A program made the translations under genes and the position numbers. The notes below the pieces were generated by a model. The model did no database searches. It was not told where the DNA came from and worked only from the letters and a program-made list of their open reading frames with translations. Positions 8,360 through 17,327 of a DNA stretch of 64,000 bases are shown piece after piece. Numbering within the stretch: the stretch's first letter is position 1; each line of letters begins with the position of its first letter. Origin of the DNA: JAADCS01 sp964473735 (GTDB taxonomy: Bacteria; Hydrothermota; Hydrothermia; LBFQ01); assembly GCA_964473735.1 (NCBI GenBank), contig CAYYQD010000001.1, positions 1 to 64,000 on the forward strand, given 5' to 3'.

Positions 8360-8408
8360 ATTTTAAGCCCGCCCTTTCCGTCGTGGTGTCGGTTTCCACC
8401 CTTAGAAT
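8360..8408. promoter_or_regulatory. Divergent -10 boxes for the GH99-like and TPR genes
   Basis: TAAAAT (complement of 8360-8365) drives the GH99-like gene and TAGAAT (8403-8408) drives the TPR gene at 8419. The two start codons are only 67 bp apart, so any regulator bound here could affect both. Confidence 0.6.
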
Positions 8409-8418
8409 TAAAAGCGGT

Positions 8419-10179
8419 ATGCTGCTGACCCTTCTGTCTGGAGCGCTTATACCTACCAAGATAACGGACTACAAGAAACCCCTGCCCGACCTCTTCGCCT
8501 CAAAGTACGGGCCCATAGTGGCAAAAGCCGAAAGGCTGTACTACTCCGGTCAGATACAGAGGGCCAAGGGGCTGTACGAGGATCTGGTAAATAACAGCGA
8601 TGCCCCCGGTAGAAGGCTGGTCGGGTACATCGGGAACGGATGGTGCCTGATCCATCTGGGTAGGTACACGGAGGCCATAGACACCTTCAGGAAGGCCGAG
8701 GTCCTAAGTGGTGGCCGAAAGCCCGCCGTAATACCCCTGTACATGGGTCTGGGGATAGCTTACTACAACAAAGGCCGCTACCTTGACGCCTACCACTACT
8801 TTAAGGCTCTAACCCGCTACCCGGAGTACGAGGAGGTATATAGGGACGCCCTGTACTTCGCCGCCCTTGCCGCGTATATGAACGGTTCCTACGACAAGGT
8901 GGTATCTCTGGTGGACGAGCTTCAGAGGAGGTTTCCAAACACCAAAAAGGCCAACGATGCCGCCATCCTCAAGGTCTTCGCCTACAGGAAGAAGGGGGAG
9001 CTGTTCAAGGCCATAACGGAACTGAAGAAGCTCATAGCGAAGGGACATCCACGGAAGCCCAAGTTTGAGATAATTTTGGCCGAGTGGTACGCGGAGTACG
9101 GGGACTATCCCAAAGCCATACAGCAGTACGAGAAGGCTCTATCCACCTATCCCCTCCTGAAGGATACCATACTGGCATCCCTCGCCTACGTGGAGCAGAA
9201 GTACGGCGACAACATCGCTCTGGCACCCAACATAAAGGTCACCAACCCGCTGGTGGGGGAGATCCTCTTCTACAAACCCGGTATGAAGGCCTACAAGAGC
9301 GGCAAGATGACCAAAGCCCAGCAGAGGTTTGAGAGGTTCATCCAGTTCTTCCCGGACGACCCCAGAGCCGCCAAGCTGGTGGCCTACTTGGGCCAGCTCC
9401 TCTTCCAGGCCGGCAGCTACGAGAAGGCCAGGGAGAAGCTGGAGTACTACCTGCAGAAGTACCCCGAAGGTGAGGATAGACCGGCCGTCCTTGAGCTCCT
9501 TGGGAGGGTGTATTACAAGTTGAAGGACTACAGAAGGGCAGCCGAGACGTGGGATCAGTTCCTCCGCGAGTACCCCGGGCACAAGGACGCCGAGAAGGTG
9601 AAGAAGCTCCTTCAGGCCCTCATATCCGAGAGACCGGAGGTGGCCCAGTACGTGAAGTCGGAGGTGGGTGCCGAGGCCGTGTTCAACAAGGCCTTAGCCG
9701 CCTACAAGCAGGGGGCCTATCCCAAGGCCCTCAAACTCTTTGAGGAGTTTATCAAGATCTTCCCCAACAGCCAGTACACCCCCAAGGCAACCTTCAACGC
9801 GGGGTATATAGCGTACCAGATGAAGGACTACGACAGAGCCGTTCAACACTTCTCGGAGTACGTCCAGAAGTACCCCAACGGTGAGGACGCGGAGAACGCC
9901 CTCTATCTCTTAGCTCTGGCATACTTCGCGAAGAAGGACTACGACAACGCCATAACCTACCTAACCCAGTTCGTACAGACCTTCTCCAGGTCCGACAAGC
10001 TGGCCGACGCCTACAAGTTCCTTGGCTTCTCCTACTACAAGAAGTACGAGGCCGGGGACGAAACGGCCAAGGCCAACGCCCTCTCCGCCTTCCAGAACGC
10101 GGCGAAGCTGTACAGATCAGCCGGGAAGAGCAAAGAGGCCAGCCAGATGGAGCAGTTCGTAAAGCAGCTGGGCGGATAG
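8419..10179 (+). CDS. Exported multi-TPR protein
   Basis: 586 aa from the ATG at 8419. The longer in-frame start at 8383 is rejected because TAGAAT (8403-8408) lies inside it, 10 nt before this ATG. After a short hydrophobic start (MLLTLLSGALIP), tetratricopeptide repeats run through the protein (for example YYNKGRYLDAYHYFKAL, AAYKQGAYPKALKLFEEF, AYFAKKDYDNAITYLTQF), with the strongest set after residue 280. This is a YbgF/BamD-like repeat type that scaffolds envelope complexes. The next gene starts 1 nt after the stop. Confidence 0.85.
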   Translation: MLLTLLSGALIPTKITDYKKPLPDLFASKYGPIVAKAERLYYSGQIQRAKGLYEDLVNNSDAPGRRLVGYIGNGWCLIHLGRYTEAIDTFRKAEVLSGGRKPAVIPLYMGLGIAYYNKGRYLDAYHYFKALTRYPEYEEVYRDALYFAALAAYMNGSYDKVVSLVDELQRRFPNTKKANDAAILKVFAYRKKGELFKAITELKKLIAKGHPRKPKFEIILAEWYAEYGDYPKAIQQYEKALSTYPLLKDTILASLAYVEQKYGDNIALAPNIKVTNPLVGEILFYKPGMKAYKSGKMTKAQQRFERFIQFFPDDPRAAKLVAYLGQLLFQAGSYEKAREKLEYYLQKYPEGEDRPAVLELLGRVYYKLKDYRRAAETWDQFLREYPGHKDAEKVKKLLQALISERPEVAQYVKSEVGAEAVFNKALAAYKQGAYPKALKLFEEFIKIFPNSQYTPKATFNAGYIAYQMKDYDRAVQHFSEYVQKYPNGEDAENALYLLALAYFAKKDYDNAITYLTQFVQTFSRSDKLADAYKFLGFSYYKKYEAGDETAKANALSAFQNAAKLYRSAGKSKEASQMEQFVKQLGG

Positions 10180-10180
10180 T

Positions 10181-11416
10181 ATGGTACTGCTCTTTGCCTT
10201 CATCGGAGAGATCAACTCCATAGCGACCGTTGACGTTGATGGGGACGGGAACTACGAGGCCTTCGTGGGGACGTCCAGGGGCCTCTACCTATACGAGGAT
10301 GGTCCCGAGGCTCCGCCCAAAAAGGTGGAAGGTATAAACTCCTCTGTCCTCCACATCTCCTACTACGACGATCGCAGCCTCCTCGTAACCACGAACGACC
10401 TCTTCACTCCTGTGGTCGTGGTATCCTACGACGGGCTGGATTTCAAAACCATCAAAGTGACCGGAAGGTACTCCAAAGCCTACGCCCTGAACGGTACGGT
10501 CTTTCTACTCTCGGAAAGCGGGCTGTTCGTACTCAAAAATGACACCCTCTCTCTGGTCCTGGAAGGGGCCCGGGACGTGACGGTGTGCGGTGTTGGGGGG
10601 GAGAGGAGGATATACGCTTCGTCCGACACCCGTACCGTCATCGTGGGACCGGAGAGGACCGACACCCTAAATCTGGGATCCTCTTTCGTAATGTGCGGCG
10701 ATACGGCCGTATATACGGAGTACGGCTCTATAACCGTCAGGGGTGGAGTACCGGTGCCGGAGTTTAAGGACTTCGCTTACGAACCTCACACCACCGTGGA
10801 CGGATTGACCCTCAAACTCCGAAACGGGATGTTGAGCATAAACGGAAGCATAAGGGGGGAGAGCAACGCGGCGGCCTTCTACCCGCGCGAAGGTAACCTC
10901 TACCTGCTCTACGGTAGGTACTCCTTAAGGGCGTACCCGCTGTACCGCCCCTTCGTCTGGGCGGACTTCCCCTTCCTGATAGAGGTGGGTAAGGTACCCG
11001 TAAGGGTCGTGGACCTCAACCTGATGAACTCCACTTCCATAGGAGTACTGCCCGTATCTCCGGGGGAGTACGTGGTGAGGGCGGAGGGTAAAGAGATGCG
11101 ACTACAGATACTGCACCCCGAAGGGTACGACCTCTCCTCTCACCTCTCCGAGGCCTCACCCGTATCCGTGTCCTACGTTCCGGGAGGGGTTGAAATCTAC
11201 GTCTCCCTTGATAAACCCTCATTCGTGGATGTTGTGATCTTAGGATTCACGGGTAAAGTGGTCAAACACCTGTTCTCCGGGTACAGGAGGGGGGCCTTTA
11301 AATTAGTTTGGGACGGGGAATTGGACGGTGGAAGGATGGCCCGTAGAGGGGTCTATTTCGTCAGAGTCAAGGTGGGCGGAAGGACTTACAATAAACGCTT
11401 CGTATGGTTGAAGTGA
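10181..11416 (+). CDS. Exported protein with FG-GAP motif and FlgD-Ig-like C-terminus
   Basis: 411 aa. The N-terminal short hydrophobic stretch MVLLFAFIG is followed at once by one calcium-loop repeat (DVDGDGNYEAFVGT) and beta-rich sequence. The last 80 residues (VDVVILGFTGKVVKHL, FKLVWDGELDGGRMARRGVYFVRV) form a FlgD-Ig-like domain of the kind used as a C-terminal sorting signal in type IX secretion. It follows the TPR gene by 1 nt and overlaps cca by 13 nt, so it is mid-operon. Function unknown beyond a surface or secreted location. Confidence 0.7.
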   Translation: MVLLFAFIGEINSIATVDVDGDGNYEAFVGTSRGLYLYEDGPEAPPKKVEGINSSVLHISYYDDRSLLVTTNDLFTPVVVVSYDGLDFKTIKVTGRYSKAYALNGTVFLLSESGLFVLKNDTLSLVLEGARDVTVCGVGGERRIYASSDTRTVIVGPERTDTLNLGSSFVMCGDTAVYTEYGSITVRGGVPVPEFKDFAYEPHTTVDGLTLKLRNGMLSINGSIRGESNAAAFYPREGNLYLLYGRYSLRAYPLYRPFVWADFPFLIEVGKVPVRVVDLNLMNSTSIGVLPVSPGEYVVRAEGKEMRLQILHPEGYDLSSHLSEASPVSVSYVPGGVEIYVSLDKPSFVDVVILGFTGKVVKHLFSGYRRGAFKLVWDGELDGGRMARRGVYFVRVKVGGRTYNKRFVWLK

Positions 11417-12789
11417 TAAGGGCCATACTGACCTCCAAACCGTGGTACGAGTGGATTCCGCGGGACGCCTTTTTGGTAGGGGGGAGCGTGAGGGACCTGC
11501 TCCTCGGTAGGGTACCCAAGGACTGGGACATAGCCGTGTGGGAGCCGGAGAAGGTGGGCAGGCTCCTAGCCAGAGAGCTAAGGGGGGCCTTCGTCCCACT
11601 TGGAGAGGAGTTCGGTATATACAGGGTGGTCTTAGGAGGGGAGCAGATAGACCTGACCCGCATACAGGGGAACATCTACGACGACCTCCTGAAGAGGGAC
11701 CTGACTATAAACGCCGTAGCCATCTCCCTCAACACGTGGGAGACGATAGACCCCTTCATGGGATCCAGGGACCTGCGGAGCGGCGTTGTCCGTATGACCT
11801 CCGAGGAGAATCTGAAGGCGGATCCCCTAAGGATGCTCCGGGTTTTCCGCTTCGCCTCCACCCTGAACTTTGAGATAGAGTACCGAACCCTGCTTACCGT
11901 GAGCGCCAACGCTCACCTCATAAGGGAGGTGGCCCCCGAGAGGGTCCTCTACGAGCTGAGTCTCATACTCTCCTCCGATAGATTTCACGAAGCGGTTAGC
12001 CTCATGGCCGACACCGGAGTACTCTTCGCCATATTCCCCGAATTGGACGAGCTCCGCAAACCTCTTGAGGGGTTGGAAACGGACGTATGGACCCACACCC
12101 TTCTGGCCTTAAGGAGGTTGAACGTGGCCCTCAACACGCTGGAGGACGGTCCCTTCACCTACTACCTTCACCGTATGGAGGCCATAAAGGACAGGGAGGG
12201 AAGGCTGGCCATAGTTTTAGGTACTATGTTCCACGACGTTGGGAAACCGGCCACCTACCGAAGGGACGAAGAGGGAGGTATCTCCTTCCACGGGCACGAT
12301 TACGTCGGCTCTAAGATATTCCGTAGGGTGGGCAGGAGGTTGAGGATGAGTAGGGACCTCATGGACACCGTGTCGCTGCTCGTAGCAGAGCACATGCACC
12401 CCCACCTGTTGGCGACACCGGACGTAACCCGCCGGGCCCTTTTCCGATACTACAGGCGTACGGGGAAATGGGCCTTCCCCATAATACTGATGGCCTACGC
12501 CGACGCCCTGGCTACTCCCTTGAGGGCGGAGGGTGTGGCGGGGCAGCTACGCCTCGCACGTAAGCTGGAGAACCTGCTACGGGACCTTGAGGCTGAGGCG
12601 AACAGACCACCACGACTGGTGACCGGCCACGACATAAAGGCCCTTGGCCTTCCCCCCGGACCCGTGTATAAGAGGATCCTCAACGAGATTGAGGAGTTAA
12701 GGGCGGAGGGTAGCATAAAAACGCGGGAGGAGGCCCTGAAGGTCCTGAAGGAACTGGTAGAGAGGTACAGGGGCAACGGCCACGTGTAG
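11404..12789 (+). CDS. cca: CCA tRNA nucleotidyltransferase with HD domain
   Basis: 461 aa. Adds or repairs the 3' CCA of tRNA. The class II head is clear: GGSVRD (26-31), the catalytic DWD (40-42), the RRDLT-like KRDLTINA segment, and the PLRMLRVFRFA helix. An HD domain (MFHDVGKP, GHDYVGSKI) follows at about 270-310. The tRNA-Pro in this window lacks an encoded CCA, so such an enzyme is needed. The 5' end overlaps the previous ORF by 13 nt. Confidence 0.93.
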   Translation: MVEVIRAILTSKPWYEWIPRDAFLVGGSVRDLLLGRVPKDWDIAVWEPEKVGRLLARELRGAFVPLGEEFGIYRVVLGGEQIDLTRIQGNIYDDLLKRDLTINAVAISLNTWETIDPFMGSRDLRSGVVRMTSEENLKADPLRMLRVFRFASTLNFEIEYRTLLTVSANAHLIREVAPERVLYELSLILSSDRFHEAVSLMADTGVLFAIFPELDELRKPLEGLETDVWTHTLLALRRLNVALNTLEDGPFTYYLHRMEAIKDREGRLAIVLGTMFHDVGKPATYRRDEEGGISFHGHDYVGSKIFRRVGRRLRMSRDLMDTVSLLVAEHMHPHLLATPDVTRRALFRYYRRTGKWAFPIILMAYADALATPLRAEGVAGQLRLARKLENLLRDLEAEANRPPRLVTGHDIKALGLPPGPVYKRILNEIEELRAEGSIKTREEALKVLKELVERYRGNGHV

Positions 12790-12813
12790 TTAGCACCTCT
12801 AAAATAGCCGGCT

Positions 12814-13635
12814 ATGTGGATATCTGAGGTAAAGGAGAGTAAGGAGGGAGCGGATGTGGTCTTCAAGGGTATGGTGTTGAAACAGAAGGGACCTTACAGG
12901 TACCGCGTCTTTGATCGCACGGGCGAGATATGGATAGACAGCGACCTTCCATTGCGGGAGGGTAAAGCCTACGAGTTTTCGGGAAAGTACAAGGGTGGAG
13001 TGGTGGTCGTGGAGAGCGCTGTGGAGATCGTGGAGATTGAGGTGTCGGACTTCCTCCCCTTTGCCCAGAATCCCGAGGAGGACGAGAGGAGGTTCTGGGA
13101 AGTGGTCTCCTCCGTATCGGATCCCCGTCTAAGGGAGTTCCTCCACTTCATATTCGTCCCTATCTGGGACGATTTCAAGAGAGGTGTGGCGGCGAAGAGG
13201 TACCATCACGCGTACATAGGGGGATTGCTGGAGCATACGGCCAACGTGGGAGAGATAGCCGTGAAGGTGGCCCCAATGTACGCTAAGGACGGTGTCAGGG
13301 TGGATCTGGCCATCGTGGGAGCTCTACTCCACGACATAGGTAAGATATGGGAGCTACGGATCTTCCCCAGGTTTGAGTACCACGAGGAGTACGGCAAGTG
13401 GGGGCATATCTTTATGGGGGCCGCCTTCGTCAGGGAGAAGGGGAGAGAGTTCGGCCTGCCGGAGGATACACTTCTGGACATAGTGCACATCATCTTAGCC
13501 CATCACGGTGAGTACTCCAAGGGTAGTCCGGTGGTTCCAAGGATACCCGAGGCCCTTCTGGTCCATCTCATAGACAACCTTGACGCCCAGATGAACCACG
13601 TCCTCAAAGGTGGAGAAAGGGAAGGGAGTGGGTGA
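12814..13635 (+). CDS. YhaM-like 3'-5' exoribonuclease (OB fold + HD)
   Basis: 273 aa (YhaM of Bacillus is somewhat over 300). N-terminal OB-fold-like region (residues 1-75: VVFKGMVLKQKGPYRYRVFD), then an HD phosphohydrolase domain with HHAYIGGLLEHT, LLHDIGKI, HIILAHHGEY and LIDNLDAQ. This order is that of the YhaM/CBF1 family of metal-dependent exoribonucleases. TAAAAT (12800-12805) ends 8 nt before the ATG, so it has its own leaderless promoter between cca and the RluD gene. Confidence 0.8.
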   Translation: MWISEVKESKEGADVVFKGMVLKQKGPYRYRVFDRTGEIWIDSDLPLREGKAYEFSGKYKGGVVVVESAVEIVEIEVSDFLPFAQNPEEDERRFWEVVSSVSDPRLREFLHFIFVPIWDDFKRGVAAKRYHHAYIGGLLEHTANVGEIAVKVAPMYAKDGVRVDLAIVGALLHDIGKIWELRIFPRFEYHEEYGKWGHIFMGAAFVREKGREFGLPEDTLLDIVHIILAHHGEYSKGSPVVPRIPEALLVHLIDNLDAQMNHVLKGGEREGSG

Positions 13636-14611
13636 GAGGAAGGTAAGACACTTCAGAAGGAGGGTTACCCCGAAGAGCGCCGGTTTGAGGTTGGATACCT
13701 ACATTTTCGTGAGCGGTGCCGGGGTATCCCGCACCCAGATCCAGAGGGCCATAAAAGAGGGGAAGGTTTCGGTAAACGGCAGGGTAGCCCGGGCCAGCTA
13801 CAGGGTTAAGGCCGGAGACGTGGTGGAGGCGGAGCTGGAGTACTACGAACCTCCGACGGAGATAGTCCCGGAGGAGGGGGAGATAGACATACTCTACGAG
13901 GACGAGGATATAGTGGTAATAAACAAACCTCCCGGCATGGTGGTGCATCCGGCGAAGGGCCACTTCACGGGTACGGTCGTTAATCTCCTGTACCACCGCC
14001 TCATGAACGCCCCCGGCTCGGAGAGGAAGAGGCCCGGGATAGTGCATCGCCTTGATAAGGACACCTCGGGGGTTATGATCATAGGGAAGTCGGAGGTGGC
14101 CGTAAGGGATCTGGCCCGCCAGATGGCCACGAAGGAGGCTAAGAGGAGGTACCTTACGGTGGTGTGGGGTAGGGTTGAGCGTCCCGGAACGGTGGAGGCC
14201 CCCATAGGGCGCCATCCGATATACAGGGAGAGGATGGCCATAACCGTGATAAACGCCAAGTCGGCCCTGACGGATTACAGGCCTTTAGAGACCTTTCCCT
14301 ACGCTACCCTCCTTGAGGTCTCCCTGCGGACGGGACGAACTCACCAGATAAGGGTCCATATGGAGTACATCGGCCACCCCGTTGTGGGGGATCCGGTGTA
14401 TTCCGGAAGGGACATAGGCAAGATAACCCGGGTACTTCAGGGTGTGGAGGCTCCGGTGGAGGAGGTACTATCCAGGATAGACCGTCAGGCACTCCACGCC
14501 TACAGGCTGACCGTTAGGCATCCAAAAACGGGTAGAATTATGGAGTTTGAAGCTCCATTACCCGAAGATATGAGCAGACTCCTGACCTTCCTGAGGAGGG
14601 GGCGGGGATAA
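13628..14611 (+). CDS. RluA/RluD-family rRNA pseudouridine synthase
   Basis: 327 aa from GTG at 13628; an in-frame GTG at 13610 is an alternative. The 13628 start has a purine-rich AAAGGG upstream and overlaps the previous gene by 8 nt. N-terminal S4 RNA-binding domain (SRTQIQRAIKEGKVSVNG), then the catalytic domain with HRLDKDTSG (catalytic Asp near residue 142) and the LRTGRTHQIRVH motif. It most likely modifies uridines in 23S rRNA, as RluD does. The stop codon lies in the loop of a GC hairpin. Confidence 0.9.
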   Translation: MGERKVRHFRRRVTPKSAGLRLDTYIFVSGAGVSRTQIQRAIKEGKVSVNGRVARASYRVKAGDVVEAELEYYEPPTEIVPEEGEIDILYEDEDIVVINKPPGMVVHPAKGHFTGTVVNLLYHRLMNAPGSERKRPGIVHRLDKDTSGVMIIGKSEVAVRDLARQMATKEAKRRYLTVVWGRVERPGTVEAPIGRHPIYRERMAITVINAKSALTDYRPLETFPYATLLEVSLRTGRTHQIRVHMEYIGHPVVGDPVYSGRDIGKITRVLQGVEAPVEEVLSRIDRQALHAYRLTVRHPKTGRIMEFEAPLPEDMSRLLTFLRRGRG

Positions 14612-14620
14612 CCCCCGCCC
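14600..14620. terminator. GC-rich hairpin between convergent genes
   Basis: GGGCGGGG (14600-14607) pairs with CCCCGCCC (14613-14620) around the RluD-type gene's TAA stop. It separates that gene from the convergent thiolase gene. No T-run on either side, so it is not a classical intrinsic terminator. Confidence 0.4.
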
Positions 14621-14624
14621 GAAT

Positions 14625-15806
14625 TCAGTCTAACATCTCTATGGCCATGGCTACGGAGCCCCCACCACCGAGGCACAGGGCTGCCAGTCCCAGCTTACCG
14701 CCGGTACGTTTCAGGGCGTGTATCAGGGTGACTAATATCCTCGCCCCCGACGCCCCGATGGGATGGCCTAAGGCTATGGCCCCGCCGTGTATGTTGAACT
14801 TGCTCCAGTCCCAGGGCATCTTCTTGTAGTCTGCCAGAACCTGCGCGGCGAAGGCCTCGTTTATCTCTATCAGGTCAAACTCGTTTATATCCTTAAGACC
14901 GAGTTTGTCCATCACCTTCTTTATGGCTATGGGGGGGGCGAAGAAGAGGTCCTTGGGATCCGTAAAACCGCTGGCGTAGGCGAGTATCCGGGCCACGGGC
15001 TTAAACCCGTTGGCCTTCGCCCAATCCTCGTCCGCGACTACCAGCGCTGCGGCGCCGTCGGATAGGGGAGGGGCGTTGCCGGCCGTCACCTTACCGTCCT
15101 TCTGGAAGGCTGGGGGGAGTTTGGCGAGCTTTTCAAGGGAGGTGTCCCTACGGGGGGTCTCGTCCGTATCCACGACGAAGGAGCCTTTACGGGTCTTGAC
15201 TTCAATCGGAACTATCTCCTCCTTGAACCACCCGTTGTCTATGGCCTTTATGGCCTTCATGTGGCTCTCGTAGGCCAGCTTGTCCATCTCCTCCCTCGTA
15301 ACCCCGGCCTTCTCGGCGGTGTATTCGGCCAGATTACCCATGTGGACGTCGTTGAAGGCGTCCCACAGACCGTCCTTTATCATGAGGTCCTCTAAGGGTA
15401 AGGTGCCGTACTTCACCCCCTTGCGGACGAGGGCGGCGTGGGGCGCGTTGGTCATGGACTCCTGTCCTCCGGCCACGGCCAGCTTTATATCCCCGGCCTT
15501 TATGGCTCTGGCCATCTGCATAACTGCCTCCAGCCCGGACCCGCACACCTTGTTTATGGTCTCGGCGGGGATGGAGGTGGGTAGGCCGGCCTTTATAGCC
15601 GATTGACGGGCGGGGTTTTGACCGCTCCCCCCCTGTATCACCTGACCCATCATAACCTCGTCTATGTCCTCCGGCTTCACCCCGGACCTTCTTACGGCCT
15701 CCCTTATCACTATGGCACCTAAGTCCGTGGCCTTGAAGCCGGATAGGTTGCCTAATATCTTACCGATGGGCGTTCTTACACCTGAAAGAATTACGGGCTT
15801 TCCCAT
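14625..15806 (-). CDS. Acetyl-CoA acetyltransferase (thiolase)
   Basis: 393 aa, exactly the usual thiolase length, starting at the ATG at 15806; the in-frame extension to 15887 lies upstream of a TAAACT box (complement of 15815-15820) 8 nt before that ATG. Condenses or cleaves acetyl-CoA/acyl-CoA. Nucleophile Cys88 in KVCGSGLEA, GGAIALGHPIGASGAR, and Cys378 in CLGGGGS are all present. It stands alone; no other beta-oxidation or mevalonate genes adjoin it, so the direction of use is unclear. Confidence 0.93.
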   Translation of the reverse strand: MGKPVILSGVRTPIGKILGNLSGFKATDLGAIVIREAVRRSGVKPEDIDEVMMGQVIQGGSGQNPARQSAIKAGLPTSIPAETINKVCGSGLEAVMQMARAIKAGDIKLAVAGGQESMTNAPHAALVRKGVKYGTLPLEDLMIKDGLWDAFNDVHMGNLAEYTAEKAGVTREEMDKLAYESHMKAIKAIDNGWFKEEIVPIEVKTRKGSFVVDTDETPRRDTSLEKLAKLPPAFQKDGKVTAGNAPPLSDGAAALVVADEDWAKANGFKPVARILAYASGFTDPKDLFFAPPIAIKKVMDKLGLKDINEFDLIEINEAFAAQVLADYKKMPWDWSKFNIHGGAIALGHPIGASGARILVTLIHALKRTGGKLGLAALCLGGGGSVAMAIEMLD

Positions 15807-16018
15807 AGGAGAGTAGTTTAAGGGGGAGGAGTCAGGTATCCCCCTCACCGGTGGGCAACTTAGCACACTGCCTCTAAGAGGCACCACTTACACCGATTCA
15901 TCATTCCCCGAAGGGCCCTCTTCGCAGTAAGGGGGTGGGGATTTCGGCGTTTATTATTCCGTTATTGAGAGCGCTGTACGGGCGTAGGTTGAAGCGGTGA
16001 AGATGCTTCCCTTTTACA

Positions 16019-16038
16019 ACTGTTTCCGTTGAAACAGT
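16019..16038. other. Perfect 8-bp stem-loop in the long intergenic region
   Basis: ACTGTTTC pairs with GAAACAGT around a CGTT loop. Could be part of a structured RNA or an operator; nothing in the sequence decides this. Confidence 0.35.
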
Positions 16039-16405
16039 GTCCTTAGTGCCAAATACTCCGATTTTTGTGGTGGGGTAGGTTAAGAGGTGAAGGTTAGACC
16101 CTCTCCGTATACTATCTGGGTGTTGAACTGTGCGCTGTACTCTACGGGATTGCCTGATTCCATACTTTCGCCTAAGACTGTAAATCCCGTACGATATGAC
16201 TTGCTCTAAAGTTTATACTTTAATCTTAGGAAGGTATGTCGGTCTCTCATGCGCAAAGGTAGCCGAATCCACACCGTACAGGTAGTGTGGAGAGTGGGTA
16301 TCTCATTTAAAAACTGCTACCGTTAAGACACTCCAAACCGTTTGAAGGTGAAGGTCGTCCTGAACTTCATATTTGCCGATGGAATATTTCCCTTTTTACG
16401 GTGGA

Positions 16406-16427
16406 GGTACCACTCTGGGTATAAAAC
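16406..16427 (+). repeat. Dispersed 22-bp intergenic repeat, copy 2
   Basis: GGTACCACTCTGGGTATAAAAC, one mismatch to copy 1 and two to copy 3. It lies about 345 bp upstream of the lipoprotein gene. Confidence 0.6.
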
Positions 16428-16770
16428 CCACCTAAACGGTACCGCTCCGATACACCCGTGACTAACGGTTTTAATCTCCACGTCTAAATACAAGCGGCAA
16501 CACGTTAAACGTACGAGGGCTATAAAGCGCTCCTCCCTTCTGCTTCGTTTTAGACGCCCTAAGTACGCTGGCGAAATCGTGAGCCTATTCCGGTACGACA
16601 GTACCAGAATTTTTGCAAAAATGCACGAACGCTAAATGTCCTTTACCTTAAAAGCCCGTGTAGAGACCCGTCCGTCTTAACCTTCCCGTATATGGGCCTT
16701 TCCCATCCTATCTACAACGTATCCCAACGGTTTCCATCACGGGGACGTTCTCCCCATATAATACCAAACT

Positions 16771-17283
16771 ATGCAAAGGATACTGGCCATAGGGGTGGGT
16801 GTAGTGCTCCTTCTTGGAGCCTGCTCCACGCTTCCCCCAAAGGCGGGATACCCGGACATCATAGAGGTGCGCTTCAAGGCGAGCCGGGATTCCATAATTG
16901 AGACCTTTAAGAACGTACTCTACGAGAACGGCTACGCGGTCGCCACCTTCTCGCCGGACGAGGGGATAATAGAGACGGATTGGAAACACGTGAAGAAGGG
17001 GGTATCCTGTTGCGTATACGTCTTTGAAGGGGTTAAGGACGCGAAGATGAAAGTTACGGCGTACGTTGGGAAGATGGAAGGGGATACCCTTAACTACATA
17101 AAGGTACAGGGTGTCCTGAGGGTCTTAGGGCCTCGCCCGTGGGACAACGAGTACCAGACCCGTCCCGTGAAGAAAGGCACTCCGTACTACAAGGAACTGG
17201 AGAAGCTCGTCCTCCAGCTGGAGAGTAGGCTCGGGGAAAAGGGTAAGTACGAGAGTTTTAAGAGAAACGTCCTGCTCAAATGA
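16771..17283 (+). CDS. Outer-membrane lipoprotein, first gene of envelope cluster
   Basis: 170 aa. MQRILAIGVGVVLLLGAC is a lipoprotein signal with Cys18. The rest is a compact alpha/beta domain (VRFKASRDSIIETFKNVLYENGY ... TDWKHV) resembling the BamC/NlpB-type fold in general shape; this is inference. TATAAT (16757-16762) ends 8 nt before the ATG. The next gene's longer reading frame overlaps its stop, and its own promoter lies about 30 nt downstream. Confidence 0.75.
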   Translation: MQRILAIGVGVVLLLGACSTLPPKAGYPDIIEVRFKASRDSIIETFKNVLYENGYAVATFSPDEGIIETDWKHVKKGVSCCVYVFEGVKDAKMKVTAYVGKMEGDTLNYIKVQGVLRVLGPRPWDNEYQTRPVKKGTPYYKELEKLVLQLESRLGEKGKYESFKRNVLLK

Positions 17284-17310
17284 GGGGGAACACCGTGTGC
17301 GTTCAAGCCT

Positions 17311-17316
17311 TAAAAT
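17311..17316 (+). promoter_or_regulatory. -10 box TAAAAT inside the envelope cluster
   Basis: Ends 11 nt before the ATG at 17328. It selects that start over an in-frame start at 17280 and gives the FlgD-Ig/PorV/TPR/ExbB run its own promoter. Confidence 0.5.
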
Positions 17317-17327
17317 ACCCGTTGAAA

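Larger units (their letters stand above)
15807..16770. other. Largest non-coding stretch (0.96 kb)
   Basis: Visibly AT-richer than the genes around it and without a credible ORF. It holds the thiolase promoter at its left end, a 6-bp perfect hairpin TGCCTC-TAA-GAGGCA (15869-15883), an 8-bp hairpin ACTGTTTC-CGTT-GAAACAGT (16019-16038), a hairpin CCACAC/GTGTGG (16269-16290), repeat copy 2 (16406-16427) and the TATAAT of the next gene (16757-16762). I looked for the conserved signatures of RNase P RNA, tmRNA and SRP RNA and for DnaA boxes and found none. Confidence 0.5.

Noticed and set aside
15807..16770. RNase P RNA, tmRNA, SRP RNA or replication origin in the long intergenic region
   Set aside because: None of the conserved core motifs of these RNAs and no DnaA-box-like 9-mers could be found by eye.
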